Source: Batillaria attramentaria
Lineage: Eukaryota; Mollusca; Gastropoda; Batillariidae
Assembly (NCBI GenBank): GCA_018292915.2
Contig: JACVVK020000053.1
Span: 1,680,501-1,744,500 of the forward strand
DNA: 64,000 bases
Reading direction: 5' to 3'
The notes under the pieces were generated by a model. It saw only the letters and a program-made list of their open reading frames with translations. It searched no databases and was not told where the DNA came from. Below, piece by piece: positions 32,866 to 44,015 of this stretch; position 1 is the stretch's first letter; each line of letters opens with the position of its first letter. The translations under genes were made by a program, and so were the position numbers.

Positions 32866-33692
32866 TGAGACCGGGTCATACCCGGCCCCTACCCACTGCT
32901 ATTTTTGTCCGCTCAGCCTAGTGTGACTGTTCGCCTTTGGCCCCGCCTTCCCTCTAGCCAGCCTCCTTGTCCCCTCCACTCGCCCGCAGTGCGCGCCTCA
33001 GGCCAAGGGCCGTAACCCGGTCAATTAGTAATGGCTGATAATAGCCCGAGGTCAGTTGTGTTTGTGCCCGGAGTTTGGGATCAAATTCCTCTCCGTGGCC
33101 TTAACCGATCATAATACTGATTAGTTCAGTGATTCCAGCCAAGTTTTATCTTTTAGAAACATGTTTTGTTTTATGTGCCAGTGCAAGTAGAAGTAGTTTA
33201 ATTCACGTTTTCGTGCTTGATCGCCTTCAAAAATCCTTCGGGTCAGACCCTTTAACAATTCGTAGTAAATCAGCCGCAGCCCCTACTTAGTCCAAAGTTA
33301 TATCCAATAAAAGCCCTTTCCCCAAAGTTTCATATGCCGCAAACCCGATCAATTTTGGCCCAGTGGATCGGCTGTAATCCTTGGTTAAGCACAGTGTAAC
33401 AAACACAGATTCCGCTGCGATGGGTGCATTTCCCTTGTTTTTGCTCGCGAGCGGCCGTTGCTTTCTTTGCGGCTCGCGCTGCGCGCATATAAGGCTGGGT
33501 CCCGGGGGGCGCTCTGTTTTCACTCGACCGTTGAATGCGCCACCCGTGACCAGCAGACTCGTTCACTTCGCCATCACACCACGCAGCCTTTGCACTGTTT
33601 TTTCCCCAGATCAATAAACAACACATGTCATAGCGACCCCTGCGTTGTGTGCTCCCTGCCTGCTTGAACCGGACCACTGACACCCGGTTACA
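32866..33692 (+). repeat. 3' LTR of gypsy 2
   Basis: Near-identical to the 5' LTR. Shorter by 5 bases near 32900 and by 2 near 33600. Confidence 0.95.
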
Positions 33693-34628
33693 TAAACATT
33701 TGACGTCAGCCTCAAGCAGGTCGTCATACAGAGAGAGAGAGAGATGACGTCAATTCCGTGAAGTAAACTTTTGGCGTCAGCCTCTAGCACTGAGATCGTC
33801 TGAGGATGCTTGTTTATGTCCTGTGATTTCCCTATTGGCTTTGTGACTTCTCCGACTGAATTATTTTTCACATGAAATCTGGAAGATCTAGAGGGCTGAT
33901 GAAATGTCGGAAGCAGTGACGATACTTGCAGATTTTGTCTGTGAACCAAACATTTGCCGTCAGCCTCACGCTGCTCGTCTGACAGATGATACTTGTTCAT
34001 ATCTTGTGATTTCCTTGTTGCTTTTGTGACTTCCGGGACTGAATTAATTTTGACATAAAATCTGGAAGATCTAGAGAGCTGATGAAACGTGGACTTAAAG
34101 TGCCTTGGATTGTACTTACGAAATTGCAAAATTGGAACTTTTTTGACCGGCGCTTCTCGAAGAAACGTGAAAAAAATGTGTTTATCTAAAAGCTCTGTTA
34201 TTCTTAATACTAAAGCTATCATAGTGCAATAGTTCATGTCATGTGCAGTTGTCACAAGTGACAAAATTACCGGAATGATGAGTAATTTGAAGGAGTCTTT
34301 TCATAGATATTTGGCCTTATATGCAAACCACCCCTACCTCGGAAATATTTTTCTTACACAAAACCTGTCAGAGCTACAGAGCTGTGCTACGAAAACAGGC
34401 AGTATTATTAGATGATCTTCCCAATTTCAGAAAATGAAGCCATTTAAACATTTTTTTCGAAAAAAATCGTAACATGACCGATTTTTTGAAATCGGCGATA
34501 ACTGTTCTCAAAATGCGGCAGGATAAAAATCGTGAAAAATAGCTCTGGAGAATATGACTGCCCATTTTATCTCAAAGTAAAAAGCCACCCGGCGAGGTGG
34601 TTTAGCAGATAGCCATCATTACATCCGT

Positions 34629-34674
<46 letters not shown>

Positions 34675-34880
34675 TTCCCGCCAAAAAGAACGCAGCAGCA
34701 AAGTGTGCACGTAAGGTGTCTATGACGCAGATTTCGTTACGTCACTGTGTGCGTGAAAGTAAGTATTGTGTGGGGAAACGTCACAGTCTTGTTTTGTATC
34801 ACTGAAACTTGCTGCTGCGCGTAGCAAAATCTGCCCCGTCTCATAAAGTTGTTTCTCTATAGAGAAACAACAACTTAAAA
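33693..34880. repeat. RepA copy 2, 3' part
   Basis: Continues from 26270 (TAAACATTTGACGTC) through both ~180-bp units, the AT-rich hairpins and a long (AC)n tract (34631-34670). It ends at the terminal palindrome centred on CTCTATAGAG near 34862 and AACTTAAAAA. Confidence 0.8.
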
Positions 34881-35782
34881 AGGGAGCGAAAGGGATTCCC
34901 TCGATACCAAAGAGCCCGGATGGAAGAACATACATGTAAATTGCAATGATATTTCCCCAAATCCCCGGATGGGATAAAGGAAATCCCCTCTGGATGGGAT
35001 GCTTTGTTTCTACTAAAATCCAAGGGACTGAGCTAGGAGCACCTTGCAACAAAAAAATAATTCAAAAACTAACAGCACACTTTTGCCCGTAAACATAGGC
35101 ATTTTGTGAAAGCTGAGACACTGCTGAATCTGATGAGACGGTCGTTTTTGACGTATTTTGACCTTTTTGGGGGCGTGACAGTTGGGTTTTAAACTCTCAA
35201 TACATTTGCCAGGCATACAGCATCGATATGGAAAACTTCCCATCGAATACGCTTAACCGGTGCATCAGAAGCAGACAGTTGGGTCACAATAGAGCATGTG
35301 AGACCATTGTGCTGACTCAGGCTCAGGTGTAGAAGTTGTTCTAGAAGTGTACCGTGTACTGAGCAGACGACGTTATTTGGTCACGGTTGCGGACTGAGGA
35401 CCAGCTAGACGGCGCTGATTGGTAGCTATTTTTAGAAGCTCTGTCGAGCCCTAGTCTGTTCAAGAATGGACAGTAAGCTCCAAAAAAAAAAAGTCGTATT
35501 TCTCTAAAATTAGAAGCCACATAGTCACGGAGACGGTCGCACTGGCCTAACGAAACACGCAACTTCTATCTGGCAAACAGCTGTAAAGCTTCGAAAGCGG
35601 TACTTTTTCCTCTCATCAGCGTTACAAACATAGAGGCTTAGAAAAAGTGCACGGAACCATCTACACGTTTCCTGTTCCGAGCATGCGCATGGTAAATATT
35701 TGTGTTGAAACCTAACTTCAGTTCAGTCAGAATCAGAAGAGTCTTCCTCGGCGGATCTGTCTTTAGTTTCTTCTTCAGCGGA
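34881..35782. other. No gene recognised
   Basis: No repeat match within the window and no credible reading frame, apart from the lost C-terminal codons of the receptor gene next to 35783. Confidence 0.5.
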
Positions 35783-35912
35783 TCAGTCTTCAGTTTTTTC
35801 TTCAGCGGATCTGTCTTCGGTTTCTTCTTCAGCGGATCTGTCTTTGGTTTCTTCTTCAGCGGATCTGTCTTCAGTTTCTTCTTCAGCGGATCTTTCTTCA
35901 GTTGCTTCCTCC
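35731..35912 (-). repeat. 30-bp repeats encoding the acidic tail
   Basis: Units of 30 bases (GCGGATCTGTCTTCGGTTTC and variants on +), six or more. The stop codon arises in one unit where GATCTG on + became GATCAG. The next ~18 codons beyond it are still in frame and acidic. Confidence 0.85.
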
Positions 35913-37879
35913 GCGGAACTGCCTTTAGTTGCTTCATTGATTAGTACATTTAGCGTTGCTGTTTCGGTCTGTCGGGTAGCCATCATTTCGGCACCACGAG
36001 CCGCTACATCGTCACAGTGTAGTAGATGTATCTGTCTATGCAGTCTCGTCTCCTCTTTTTTATCGTATTCATCTTTCAGATACACACCACCAACTACAAA
36101 CAAACTGAGCAACGCGCAAGATAGCAGTATCGCGGCAATTGCGACGTACCTTTTGTTGGTTTTTGCTTTACCCCCCACTACCTCTGGGCACATAACCTTG
36201 ACAGTAATGTGTTTGTAAACAGTTTCGCCTTCTGTGATGGAAGTATCGCAGCGATAGGTGTCCACCTCTCCACACTGTGCAGGGGACCTGATAAAGTATC
36301 GTTTGGCTATTTCATACGCACTGTCGATGGGTGTGGCCTTACTTTGCAGGCGCCTGCCACCTACAGTAGCAGACGTATTTTGACGTGGAAAACGATAGAC
36401 CTCTAGTCTGTCTGGTTTCGGGTTTCCAAATGCTCCACAATCCATCTGCAGGCGTTTGTCCGATACGTTGACACAGTACGCATCTTCCATTCCTTCCACT
36501 TTGAATTCATAGATTACAGCCTGTCCGTCCCACTGTATTTTCACGGTCTTTGTGACCGATACAGAAAGCTGTGGAACTTCAGGATTTTCGACGTAACATT
36601 TAACTTTTATCACGCCTTTATTCTCCAAAGCTTCTACAGGATTAGGTATGAAAGTACATTTCCTGGCGTAATTTCCTTCCACACAATCCACGTCTTTCCA
36701 TTCCACTTGTGGTTCAGGCCTCGCAGCAGACGAGACGCACTCAAGTGGTAACTCGGCCGTACCAGAGGTAGTGAATGTTTTATCACCGCCCACAATTGTA
36801 GTAGTATTGATCGTGGGTCCATACGCCACTTTAAGCTGGTAGGTTATGCTGTCTGTAACAATTTCGCCACTCACCGGGTTTGTCCATCTCATCTCGCAGC
36901 TGAATTCAGTCAAGTGTTCATTCCGCTGAACAGATCGCAAAAGGAGATCCGTTTGTAAGTCAGTACCACTACCAGATAACTTCCAGCCGACCAAAGCTTT
37001 GGGGATTCCGGCAACGGTGATCTTACATTCGCAGCTGAGATTCCCAAATTCACGTACCCATTCAGTACAGGTATAGTACGGTGAACCTGGTTTCTGATAT
37101 TCACAAACGCTTCCAAGGAAGTCTTCCGTGCACGTGCAGGTAAATCGGTTGGCCCCTGGTCCTTCGGTACAGGTGCCTCCATGCTGACAGGGTAAACTGT
37201 CACATTCATTGATATCGGATTGACAAGTTGAGCCGGAATATCCAGCAGCGCAGCTGCAACTGAATGACGCCGCTCCATCTGTACAAACACCATTGTTTCG
37301 ACAGGGTCTGCTGTCACAATTGTCAAAGTCGTTTTCGCATCTTCCTCCATAATATTCAAGGGCGCAGGTGCAACGATATCCACCACAATCAATTTCGCTG
37401 CAACTCCCATTGTTGAGACAGGGATTGCTGGAGCAATCAAAGGGATGGTCCTTTTGGCAGGTGTAACGGCGTACTTGATAGCATCTTACGTCATATAGTC
37501 TGAATTTTCTCACTCCTACGCATGTTCCGTCATAATTCGGTTCTCCGTTGAACCACATTTTGTTCAAATACGTGATGCGCTGATTATTCTTGCGAGTGTA
37601 TAATGCGGACCCGCGTCTGACGATGCCCAGCACAAACATAGGAAAATTATTGGAAGGTTCCAACTCGTGTGCTAAAGTCGCAATAAAGTTGTAGTGATCC
37701 TCGGTGAGTGGTTCTGCCATCATGGTGCTTGTGCATACTCCATCAGAAATTGCCAGCCAGCCATAAGACATCCAATAACATGTATTGTTTTTGCGATACC
37801 ATGTGTTAAAATATCGCTTCGCCGTGATCTTAGGACAAATGACAAACAACAGCACGACCCGAATGCTGAGAATCGTCAT
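35783..37879 (-). CDS. Membrane receptor: C-type lectin, 3 EGF, Ig-like domains
   Basis: 698 residues in one exon. Residues 1-20 form a signal peptide. A C-type lectin-like domain at ~30-143 has a GEPN sequence and YDVRC, hinting at a calcium/mannose-type site. EGF-like domains lie at ~147-182, 185-220 and 222-260, the third opening DINEC (calcium-binding type). Three Ig-like cysteine-paired regions span ~267-575. A membrane segment (IAAILLSCALLSLFVVGG) is near 577-601. The ~97-residue cytoplasmic tail ends in acidic 10-residue repeats (RSAEEETED). Layout recalls selectins with Ig-like domains in place of sushi repeats, and molluscan lectin/Ig immune proteins. Likely a surface recognition or adhesion receptor. 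The stop is a single-base change from the repeat's AGA codon. Confidence 0.85.
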   Translation of the reverse strand: MTILSIRVVLLFVICPKITAKRYFNTWYRKNNTCYWMSYGWLAISDGVCTSTMMAEPLTEDHYNFIATLAHELEPSNNFPMFVLGIVRRGSALYTRKNNQRITYLNKMWFNGEPNYDGTCVGVRKFRLYDVRCYQVRRYTCQKDHPFDCSSNPCLNNGSCSEIDCGGYRCTCALEYYGGRCENDFDNCDSRPCRNNGVCTDGAASFSCSCAAGYSGSTCQSDINECDSLPCQHGGTCTEGPGANRFTCTCTEDFLGSVCEYQKPGSPYYTCTEWVREFGNLSCECKITVAGIPKALVGWKLSGSGTDLQTDLLLRSVQRNEHLTEFSCEMRWTNPVSGEIVTDSITYQLKVAYGPTINTTTIVGGDKTFTTSGTAELPLECVSSAARPEPQVEWKDVDCVEGNYARKCTFIPNPVEALENKGVIKVKCYVENPEVPQLSVSVTKTVKIQWDGQAVIYEFKVEGMEDAYCVNVSDKRLQMDCGAFGNPKPDRLEVYRFPRQNTSATVGGRRLQSKATPIDSAYEIAKRYFIRSPAQCGEVDTYRCDTSITEGETVYKHITVKVMCPEVVGGKAKTNKRYVAIAAILLSCALLSLFVVGGVYLKDEYDKKEETRLHRQIHLLHCDDVAARGAEMMATRQTETATLNVLINEATKGSSAEEATEERSAEEETEDRSAEEETKDRSAEEETEDRSAEEKTED

Positions 37880-38017
37880 GCTGCGTTGCGTAAGTCTGTT
37901 TTGGCGTAAAGCTTACATTTACACACAGCAAGCCTCCCAAGGATCACAGCGCAAAGAAAGGAGGAACAGTATCCACTTGAAGCCAACAAAGCTGTTGTTT
38001 CCGCCACGTAGTTACTC

Positions 38018-38148
38018 ACGTCATTTCCAAATACTTGCATAATAATGGTCGCTATGCCGCTTTTGAACCAGGAACATGATTGTGTTTCAGTCGTAGTAAA
38101 GCTATTTGTCAAAGGAAAAAGCAGCAGAACCCGAATGCTGAGAATCAT
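38018..38148 (-). pseudogene. Duplicate signal-peptide exon of the receptor gene
   Basis: Reads MILSIRVLLLFPLTNSF, against MTILSIRVVLLFVICPK at the receptor start 270 bases away. Surrounding bases (CAGAACCCGAATGCTGAGAAT) are also shared. This copy ends at a good donor, GAC|GTGAGT. An ATTGG box and TGACGTCA lie upstream on the minus strand. It may be a remnant of a neighbouring paralogue or an alternative first exon, but I find no in-frame acceptor joining it to the lectin domain. Confidence 0.5.
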
Positions 38149-38332
38149 GTCGGTCCTGCACTGCAGGCTGCAATTTTTAACTGTCCCTATTTTTTTGCGT
38201 CATAATTTGACGTCAATGATACAAGATCACCACGCGCTCCGACACAGCTGTTTTATTCTCTGGACCAATCAGCAAGCCAACTGAAACAGCTTTCTGAATA
38301 TTCATGGTGCCAGGCGACTGTGCGTATTTTAT

Positions 38333-38611
38333 CCTAGTTCGGGCTAACCCATGAGTGTTCGGGGAAGACACATCCTGGGTTAGGGATCCAAGCGAAGAAA
38401 CTTTTTGGTGGCTACATTTTTTTCGTGGTGGCTATGGCACAGGAAAACGTCAGGCTAATATAAGAAAACTGATAGCGTACCTAAGCTGTACGATTATGTT
38501 TACTAGCTGAACTTGATTGAAATGTTCACGGCTTCAACCGGCCGTCTGCGGAAGTTAGAATGGGATCCCTTATGGCGCACAGCGAAAACTGAAGGGAATG
38601 AACTCATTGTT
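38333..38611 (-). repeat. Dispersed ~280-bp repeat, copy 2
   Basis: Reverse complement of 5409-5690 with few changes (GGGCTAACCCATGAGTGTTC onward). Confidence 0.8.
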
Positions 38612-38736
38612 ATTTCAGAGTTATCTTCCATGTTTTAATTATCTCCCATTTGCACCCACACCAACCCGCGCGCACTTTCCTGCGACATTTTTTCACGAAA
38701 GGATACTAACACGGATACTTCCTCAATCAGTCTCAA

Positions 38737-38751
38737 TCCGCGTTGTGATTT
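38737..38751 (+). repeat. Target-site duplication, left, copy 2
   Basis: TCCGCGTTGTGATTT, repeated at 39704-39718. Confidence 0.9.
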
Positions 38752-39703
38752 GGCCCCATGGGCTCGCCTTCACGCGGCGGGGCTGATTTCGCCAAGCTTG
38801 CCCACCCCTTTTGCTCTTTCTTTACTCTTATTTCTGCCTCCATCGGTCCATTCACCTGTCTTTTGCTCTCTTAAAATCTCCTCCGGGGGGAGGTCAGTAA
38901 GCGGGTGTCTGCTGACCCTTGGTCCAGTGAGACATCTGAGGGTCATTTCTGAAGGCCGACTTCACTGGATTCCCCCCCACCTGGTCTTCAGCCTGGCGGG
39001 CTTTGTTCGCAGCGCCCTGCTGGTGCTGCTGAACACCCGTCATGTTGAAGACCTTCACAACGCACCCCTCTCTGGTGCGTTGTTTTCCCAAACCGCCTCA
39101 CGGCGGGGAGGTTCCGTGTTGGAGCGGTCTGTTCTCCAACTGCCTCCCAGGCATGTTGTCTTCATTGGCAACTAAGGAATTTTCCTTCCTACCTCTCTTT
39201 CTATCCCTCACCAGCCCATTCACCTGTATCTTTCTCTTTAAAACCTCCCGAATTTAGCCGCTCTGTCCTTCCTCTCTTCTCTCAGCTGATTTCTGAGTTC
39301 GGCCCTTTCATCTATATTTCTTCTTTTTAACCCCTCACTTACGTCTGCACTACCAGTGGTTAGGAATAAGTGATGTTGGGCATATGCTGCGAATTGGTTT
39401 ATTGCGCCTAGGAGATGATAAGTTGCAATATTTGCTGTATATGCGCTTAGTATTTATCTTTGTTTTACCTCGTTGTAATTGTCATTTGTTTTCTACGCTT
39501 TTTTGTAACCGGGGGTTCGAGAAATTAGCATGAAGGTGCAGCGTCTCCTGCATGTCCTAGGTTTATATAGCCCCGTAGACCAGTTTGCACCCTTTGTCCA
39601 ACGTTACATTTTTGTGTTTTTTTCATGTAGTGCAGGCACACTCAGCCGCGAATTAGTCTTTGTGGCTTGCGCGGCTTTAAGCCCTAAAAACTCACTCACT
39701 CAC
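38752..39703 (+). mobile_element. 950-bp non-autonomous retroelement, copy 2
   Basis: ~99% identical to 7628-8577, with the same start and the same (ACTC)n end. It is flanked by a perfect 15-base target duplication, TCCGCGTTGTGATTT, at 38737-38751 and 39704-39718. Noted differences are a handful of substitutions and homopolymer changes. The two copies therefore inserted independently and recently. Confidence 0.88.
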
Positions 39704-39718
39704 TCCGCGTTGTGATTT
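39704..39718 (+). repeat. Target-site duplication, right, copy 2
   Basis: TCCGCGTTGTGATTT, identical to 38737-38751. Confidence 0.9.
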
Positions 39719-40470
39719 GTTCGTCGTGGTTGAAGGCAAGCCGTTTGTTTGAGTGTCCTGTATTTGTACGTCCATTTTCCCCCTTTATTTCAAACAACAT
39801 GATCTCTGTCAGTTTAGACAGAGATTGTCGACTGAGTCCGACAAAGAAGCGTGTGAGCCGACAAGCAAAGTAACGTCGCGTCACTGATACCTTTGTCTTA
39901 GCAGCCGACTATTTTAGGACATTGACTAGAGTGGTTTTAGACCTTTAAATGCTAGAAATGAAAAGCCCGCTTCATGTTTCAAAGAAAACCTTTACGGATA
40001 CATGTCTGCAGTTACTACATTGTACAATGTACAGACTAGGCAGGAACCAGATCTATCTATTATCTTGAAATGTTCGCACTCGATCACTCATACCAGTAAC
40101 TAACTCGGGAACCAAGCCAATGATAACGTCTTGGCTTGGAGTCCATGCCTCTACAGAACCGGTAGGAAACGGGAAATTTGTGGCGACTCAAAACGATATC
40201 CTTTGTAAAACAAAAGAACACCCTAGAATGGTCAAGAATAACGTAGCGTTTACGGCAAGCATACTCTGGCAGTAAAACTGACTGTGAATAAACTCGTAGC
40301 AAGGGCTTTTGTTCCATTCGAGAGGCTAGCCGACGATTTTTCGTCGCCATGTTTCATTGCGTATTGACAACGTGACTGTGACATCACGTGGTGTACCAGC
40401 GGTAAACAAAAGCGAAGCAGACGACACAGTCTACGTAGACAGACGTAATGCTCTAAGTCTGCTACGCCAG
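39719..40470. other. Spacer with one 88-residue minus-strand frame
   Basis: A minus-strand frame (40350-40084, MATKNRRLASRMEQKP...) is open for 88 residues, Arg/Tyr-rich and without a recognised motif. A CACGTG-containing stretch (about 40385) lies upstream of its ATG. It could be a first exon or chance. A 9-base hairpin (ATCTCTGTC/GACAGAGAT) is at 39802-39825. Otherwise nothing seen. Confidence 0.3.
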
Positions 40471-40477
40471 ATATAGT

Positions 40478-40537
40478 CCATGGAATCTGTGAGAAAAACA
40501 TACCTTGGAAACACAAAAATTGGAAGAGTTTCGTTTT
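40478..40537 (+). repeat. Left inverted repeat flanking the decayed gene
   Basis: CCATGGAATCTGTGA... to ...AAAAATTGGAAGAGTTTC recurs inverted at about 43970-44015, apart from a short indel. The pair encloses the pseudogene at 41240-43430 and could be internal or terminal repeats of a mobile element. Confidence 0.6.
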
Positions 40538-40878
40538 GTTCATAGGATGTTTCGGCAGGGTCTGTAGTGTATTGTGACATATTTTCTTTTTCTATAGTGC
40601 TGTAGAGAAAAAAGTTATGAGTGATAATATGACGTCACTAGTAACGAATGCTTTTTCTCGTCTTCATGCGTCCGTGGTAATCAATAATTTTGGCATTTTC
40701 TCGGAAACTACAGCTATTAATAGAAATAACTAACATGGCACTTGCATACAAGAGGTATTTAAATATCACTTCGAATGGCCTCCCTTAAAGGTCAAGGTCA
40801 AAGGGTCATGATAATCTTCCCGCCAATTTCTCGGTAAATACGAAAACTACGGTGCCCAAACGTGGCACATGTATTGCT

Positions 40879-40889
40879 GCCGTTAAGTG

Positions 40890-40926
<37 letters not shown>
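40879..40926 (+). repeat. (GA)n microsatellite
   Basis: AGAGAG run near 40900. The surrounding 40.54-41.24 kb holds no gene that I can see. Confidence 0.85.
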
Positions 40927-40927
<1 letters not shown>

Positions 40928-41239
40928 TTGGATATATCATTTCCTTGCCAAAAAGTCTCAAGTTTTCTGATCGCCGTTACACAGGTTTAAATCTAAATCT
41001 GACTGTATCCTGTCACATCTAGAATACTGTTGAAGGAGTGGATGGGTGGGTGTTTGGGGTTATTCACATGTCACTAATTATGTAGTCACGTCTTTCCTCA
41101 AGATGATATTGCCTTTGTGTTTGTACAAAACTATTCCGGCCGGACTTCGTCAGTACCGCTCATACGTTATTCAGGCACTCTGACAACCGAGAAAAGCCGT
41201 TAAAACAATGTGAATGACGTTAATGGCAAAAGATAACTG

Positions 41240-43430
41240 CATCATCCTTCATGTCTGCTTCTGCAACAGCCTGCTGGACATCAGTTGGCGTATCTTGCAA
41301 GGCTGTAGGTTCCAGATGCCAGTTCAAGGAGTCAGGTAACTCCTCAGTGTCGAATGTTGTATCATATGGACAACAGCGTTTGGGGCATATACCACCTCAA
41401 GGACGTTCTAAATCCGGTGTTTGCCATCACATTTCCAATACGCCCTAAAAACCTCCTCTGTATGGAAGGCCCCCAACCTCAGCACAACGGAACGCAGGTC
41501 ACTTCTCTCTGGTTCGATGGACACAATGAGGGATTCTTTTCACCAAAGAGGCTGGTCGAAAGTGATAATGGGCGTTAAACCATGTCGGATCGCCTCCTTT
41601 GTGATGAACGGTAAGGTGAAAAAACGCATGACATGTCACTAAGATTCATGTCGATCATGGGAAGAAACTGCACTTGAGACAACCCTAGGTGTACGTTGGT
41701 GTGAACAGTCTGCATCATGCCAGACCATGCGGGTCGTGGCGATCGCAGTGGCCAAGCAACCTTCCACAGGACGTCTACCTCCCAGTTTGGATCCTCCACC
41801 ACGAGAGTCTTCCAAGGGCTGGTACTTAAGAGACAGGATTGCAACGCAACCTGATCTGTAATAGGATATGTCGATCTTTGCTCTTGCAACAATGTCGTCT
41901 TTGGAAACAGTGGTCCTTAGAATGGGTCTTATTTCTCCTGGCACTGGGGTTACCGTCGCCATCATACCCGTGCAGTGGGACGTATTCTAGCCATTAAGCG
42001 TTCTGCTGTTGTGGTCCACGTTGTCTGCTACATATTGTAGGCAACTTCCTTCACTGAGCCCAGGAACATCTCTGGTCTGTGTTGCTGCAGCATAAATTAT
42101 GCTTCAAACTTCAGCAGTTCCTTGTAGGAAGAACAGAACCCCATGGAATTCAATGTCTTTAACAAGAACGTCGAGGCAAAGTTGTGGTGAAGCTGAACTC
42201 GAATCCAATCTGAAGTGGCGCAGTCAGAACTCTTGGCCCTTGCAGCTTGGACGATTGCTTGTCCTGTCGCGGCAATCTTGGTGTTGGCCTCTTTTTCACT
42301 GAAAATTGTCCTCATGAACACCTACAAAGACTCAGGCACAAACTTCAAGTTTGAATCCTCAGATGACATTTCTTCTTCGCCGGGGTAAAACATCTTTGAG
42401 TTTGTACTTGTTCTAGTGTCACTCTTTATGAGCGCCGCAGCTGCCTGCACGAGCCGCAGCTTTTCGGTCTCTACGTTGTCTTCCTCCGGAGTCTCAAAAA
42501 AGGACATTATAATAGACCAAGCTGTGGCCTTGACAGTGACAACATTAGGTTTGCCATTAATTTCAGTGATGATGATCTTGTCTCCGAAATGGTCGAGAAG
42601 CTTTTGTTTCATGTAAGGGACTGTGTAAGCGTCGCCGCCGCAAAATTCCACCATTTTCTCAGTCAGATTGCCAACTGTCAGCTGTTTATCATCGTTTTCA
42701 GTAACCTAGTGGATGACTTTGTGGAACGCTGTAGCTGTGGCTGGGTCCAAAGGACGACCTGGACGTTGCCTTTTAACACCAGGCGCTGACTGAAGCGGTC
42801 TTTCGTACTGAAATCGCAGTGGGATGTTTTCCCCATTTCGGAAGTTTATGTCACAGATTTTGTGATAAACAGCATCAGCTGCATGTAAGTCTGAAATTGC
42901 GTATTTCAGCCTGCTGTTTACACTATTTTCCGACTTATCTTGTCAAAGAACGCAAGCACTTGCTATGCTGTTTTGGAAATCAATGGTGCGCACACGGTAG
43001 CTTTTGTAGCGTGCATCATCAGTATGTAAGTTTACGTTTTCCGAGCAGAATAAGCAGCATGCCAGAAAGTCAAATTGCTCTCCGTCAGAACGGAGACTGC
43101 GAACACAGGCAGTTTCACGTTTCCTCTTCAGTTCTGGCAAACGCTGGATAGCGGCAGGATTGGTGAATTTGTTACGACAAGTGGTATGAACTTTTTGCCA
43201 TTTTTCAGTGTGAATGTTCAACCCACGCCGTTCACCGGCTTTGTTCACGTCTTCAGCGCCTTTAGCCCCTAGGGGGATTGACGTTTTGGTCGTGGATGAG
43301 GGTGTTTCCACAAATTGCACAGGTGTCAATGCTAACAACTTCAGTGGATAAAGCGGTGTTAAGACAACTTTAGGCTTCCATACTTTTTTTCTTTCTGAAC
43401 AACCCCTTTGGGAAACAGCAATAACCAAAT
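41240..43430 (-). pseudogene. Decayed copy of an invertebrate multi-copy protein family
   Basis: Reading the minus strand and changing frame several times gives an ordered series of segments: LRSDGEQFDF with a CxFC pair; DLHAADAVYH...CDINFRNG; MKQKLLDHFGDKIIITEING; VFMRTIF; QYVADNVDHNSRTLNG; SPRPAWSGMM...FLPMIDMNLSDMS; PIITFDQPLW; VVLRLGAFHTE; VYAPNAV. I recall this motif order from uncharacterised multi-copy proteins of cnidarians and molluscs. I cannot name the family or its function. Stops and frameshifts are frequent (stops near 42950, 42320 and 41990, for example), so it is not functional. Inverted repeats outside it suggest mobility. Confidence 0.7.
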
Positions 43431-43969
43431 ATCAATCATATTTTATTTTAAGAACACACCTGATCATCTATAAATGACAGTACACATAAGCTTGTCCTCT
43501 GACAAACGGTTTTCATTGGTAAAGTGATTAGACTGAATGTGATGTGCTCCAAACGTGTTCTGAGCCGCTTTTGGTTTTCAAATCTAATTACACGTGGGTA
43601 GTCTTATTTTCACCAACACTGTATGAAATTAAAATATCAAAACAGAAATCCTAAGCAGCCATAAAAACTAAAAGAAATGAAATCTCATGCTGTACAAATA
43701 TTTCTTTTCACTAACCTCGCGGTGCAGACGATAGGCCTACGTGATCGTAATGTGCAAATGTGTTGTCAGAATGCCTGGCCTTGCAAGTATGACGCAACTT
43801 TTTTGTTTTTTCGGCGCCACACAGACGAATACTCTATGGAAGCCGTGTGCAGCCAAAACTATGAAATAATATTTCTTTATTTAATTTTTGCAAAATTCTC
43901 CACAGACAGAATGTAAAAGAAAATTTACACAACATTTTTACAATTTTTTTCTACCCGATGCAATTAAAA
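43431..43969. other. No gene recognised
   Basis: AT-rich sequence between the decayed gene and the right inverted repeat. Possibly its promoter side. Confidence 0.4.
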
Positions 43970-44015
43970 CTGAAACTCTTCCAATTTTTGTGACCTGTTT
44001 TCACAGATTCCATGG
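43970..44015 (-). repeat. Right inverted repeat flanking the decayed gene
   Basis: Reverse complement match to 40478-40537. Confidence 0.6.

Larger units (their letters stand above)
26271..33692 (+). mobile_element. Ty3/gypsy LTR retrotransposon 2
   Basis: LTRs at 26271-27104 (834 b) and 32866-33692 (827 b) begin TGAGACC and end TTACA. They differ mainly by two short indels, so the element is young. A 4-base duplication, TAAA, flanks it (26267-26270, 33693-33696). Uninterrupted RepA copies show the empty site with one TAAA before CATTTG. gag and pol are in different frames. A ~740-base untranslated stretch separates pol and the 3' LTR. Its sequence is unlike that of gypsy 1. Confidence 0.96.

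Noticed and set aside
35638..35937. Lys-Lys-Lys-rich frame over the receptor tail
   Set aside because: An out-of-frame reading of the 30-bp repeats. The receptor frame explains them.
37900..38148. Splicing of the upstream leader exon into the lectin exon
   Set aside because: The only nearby acceptor (ACGCAACGCAG at the receptor ATG) would put the lectin domain out of frame.
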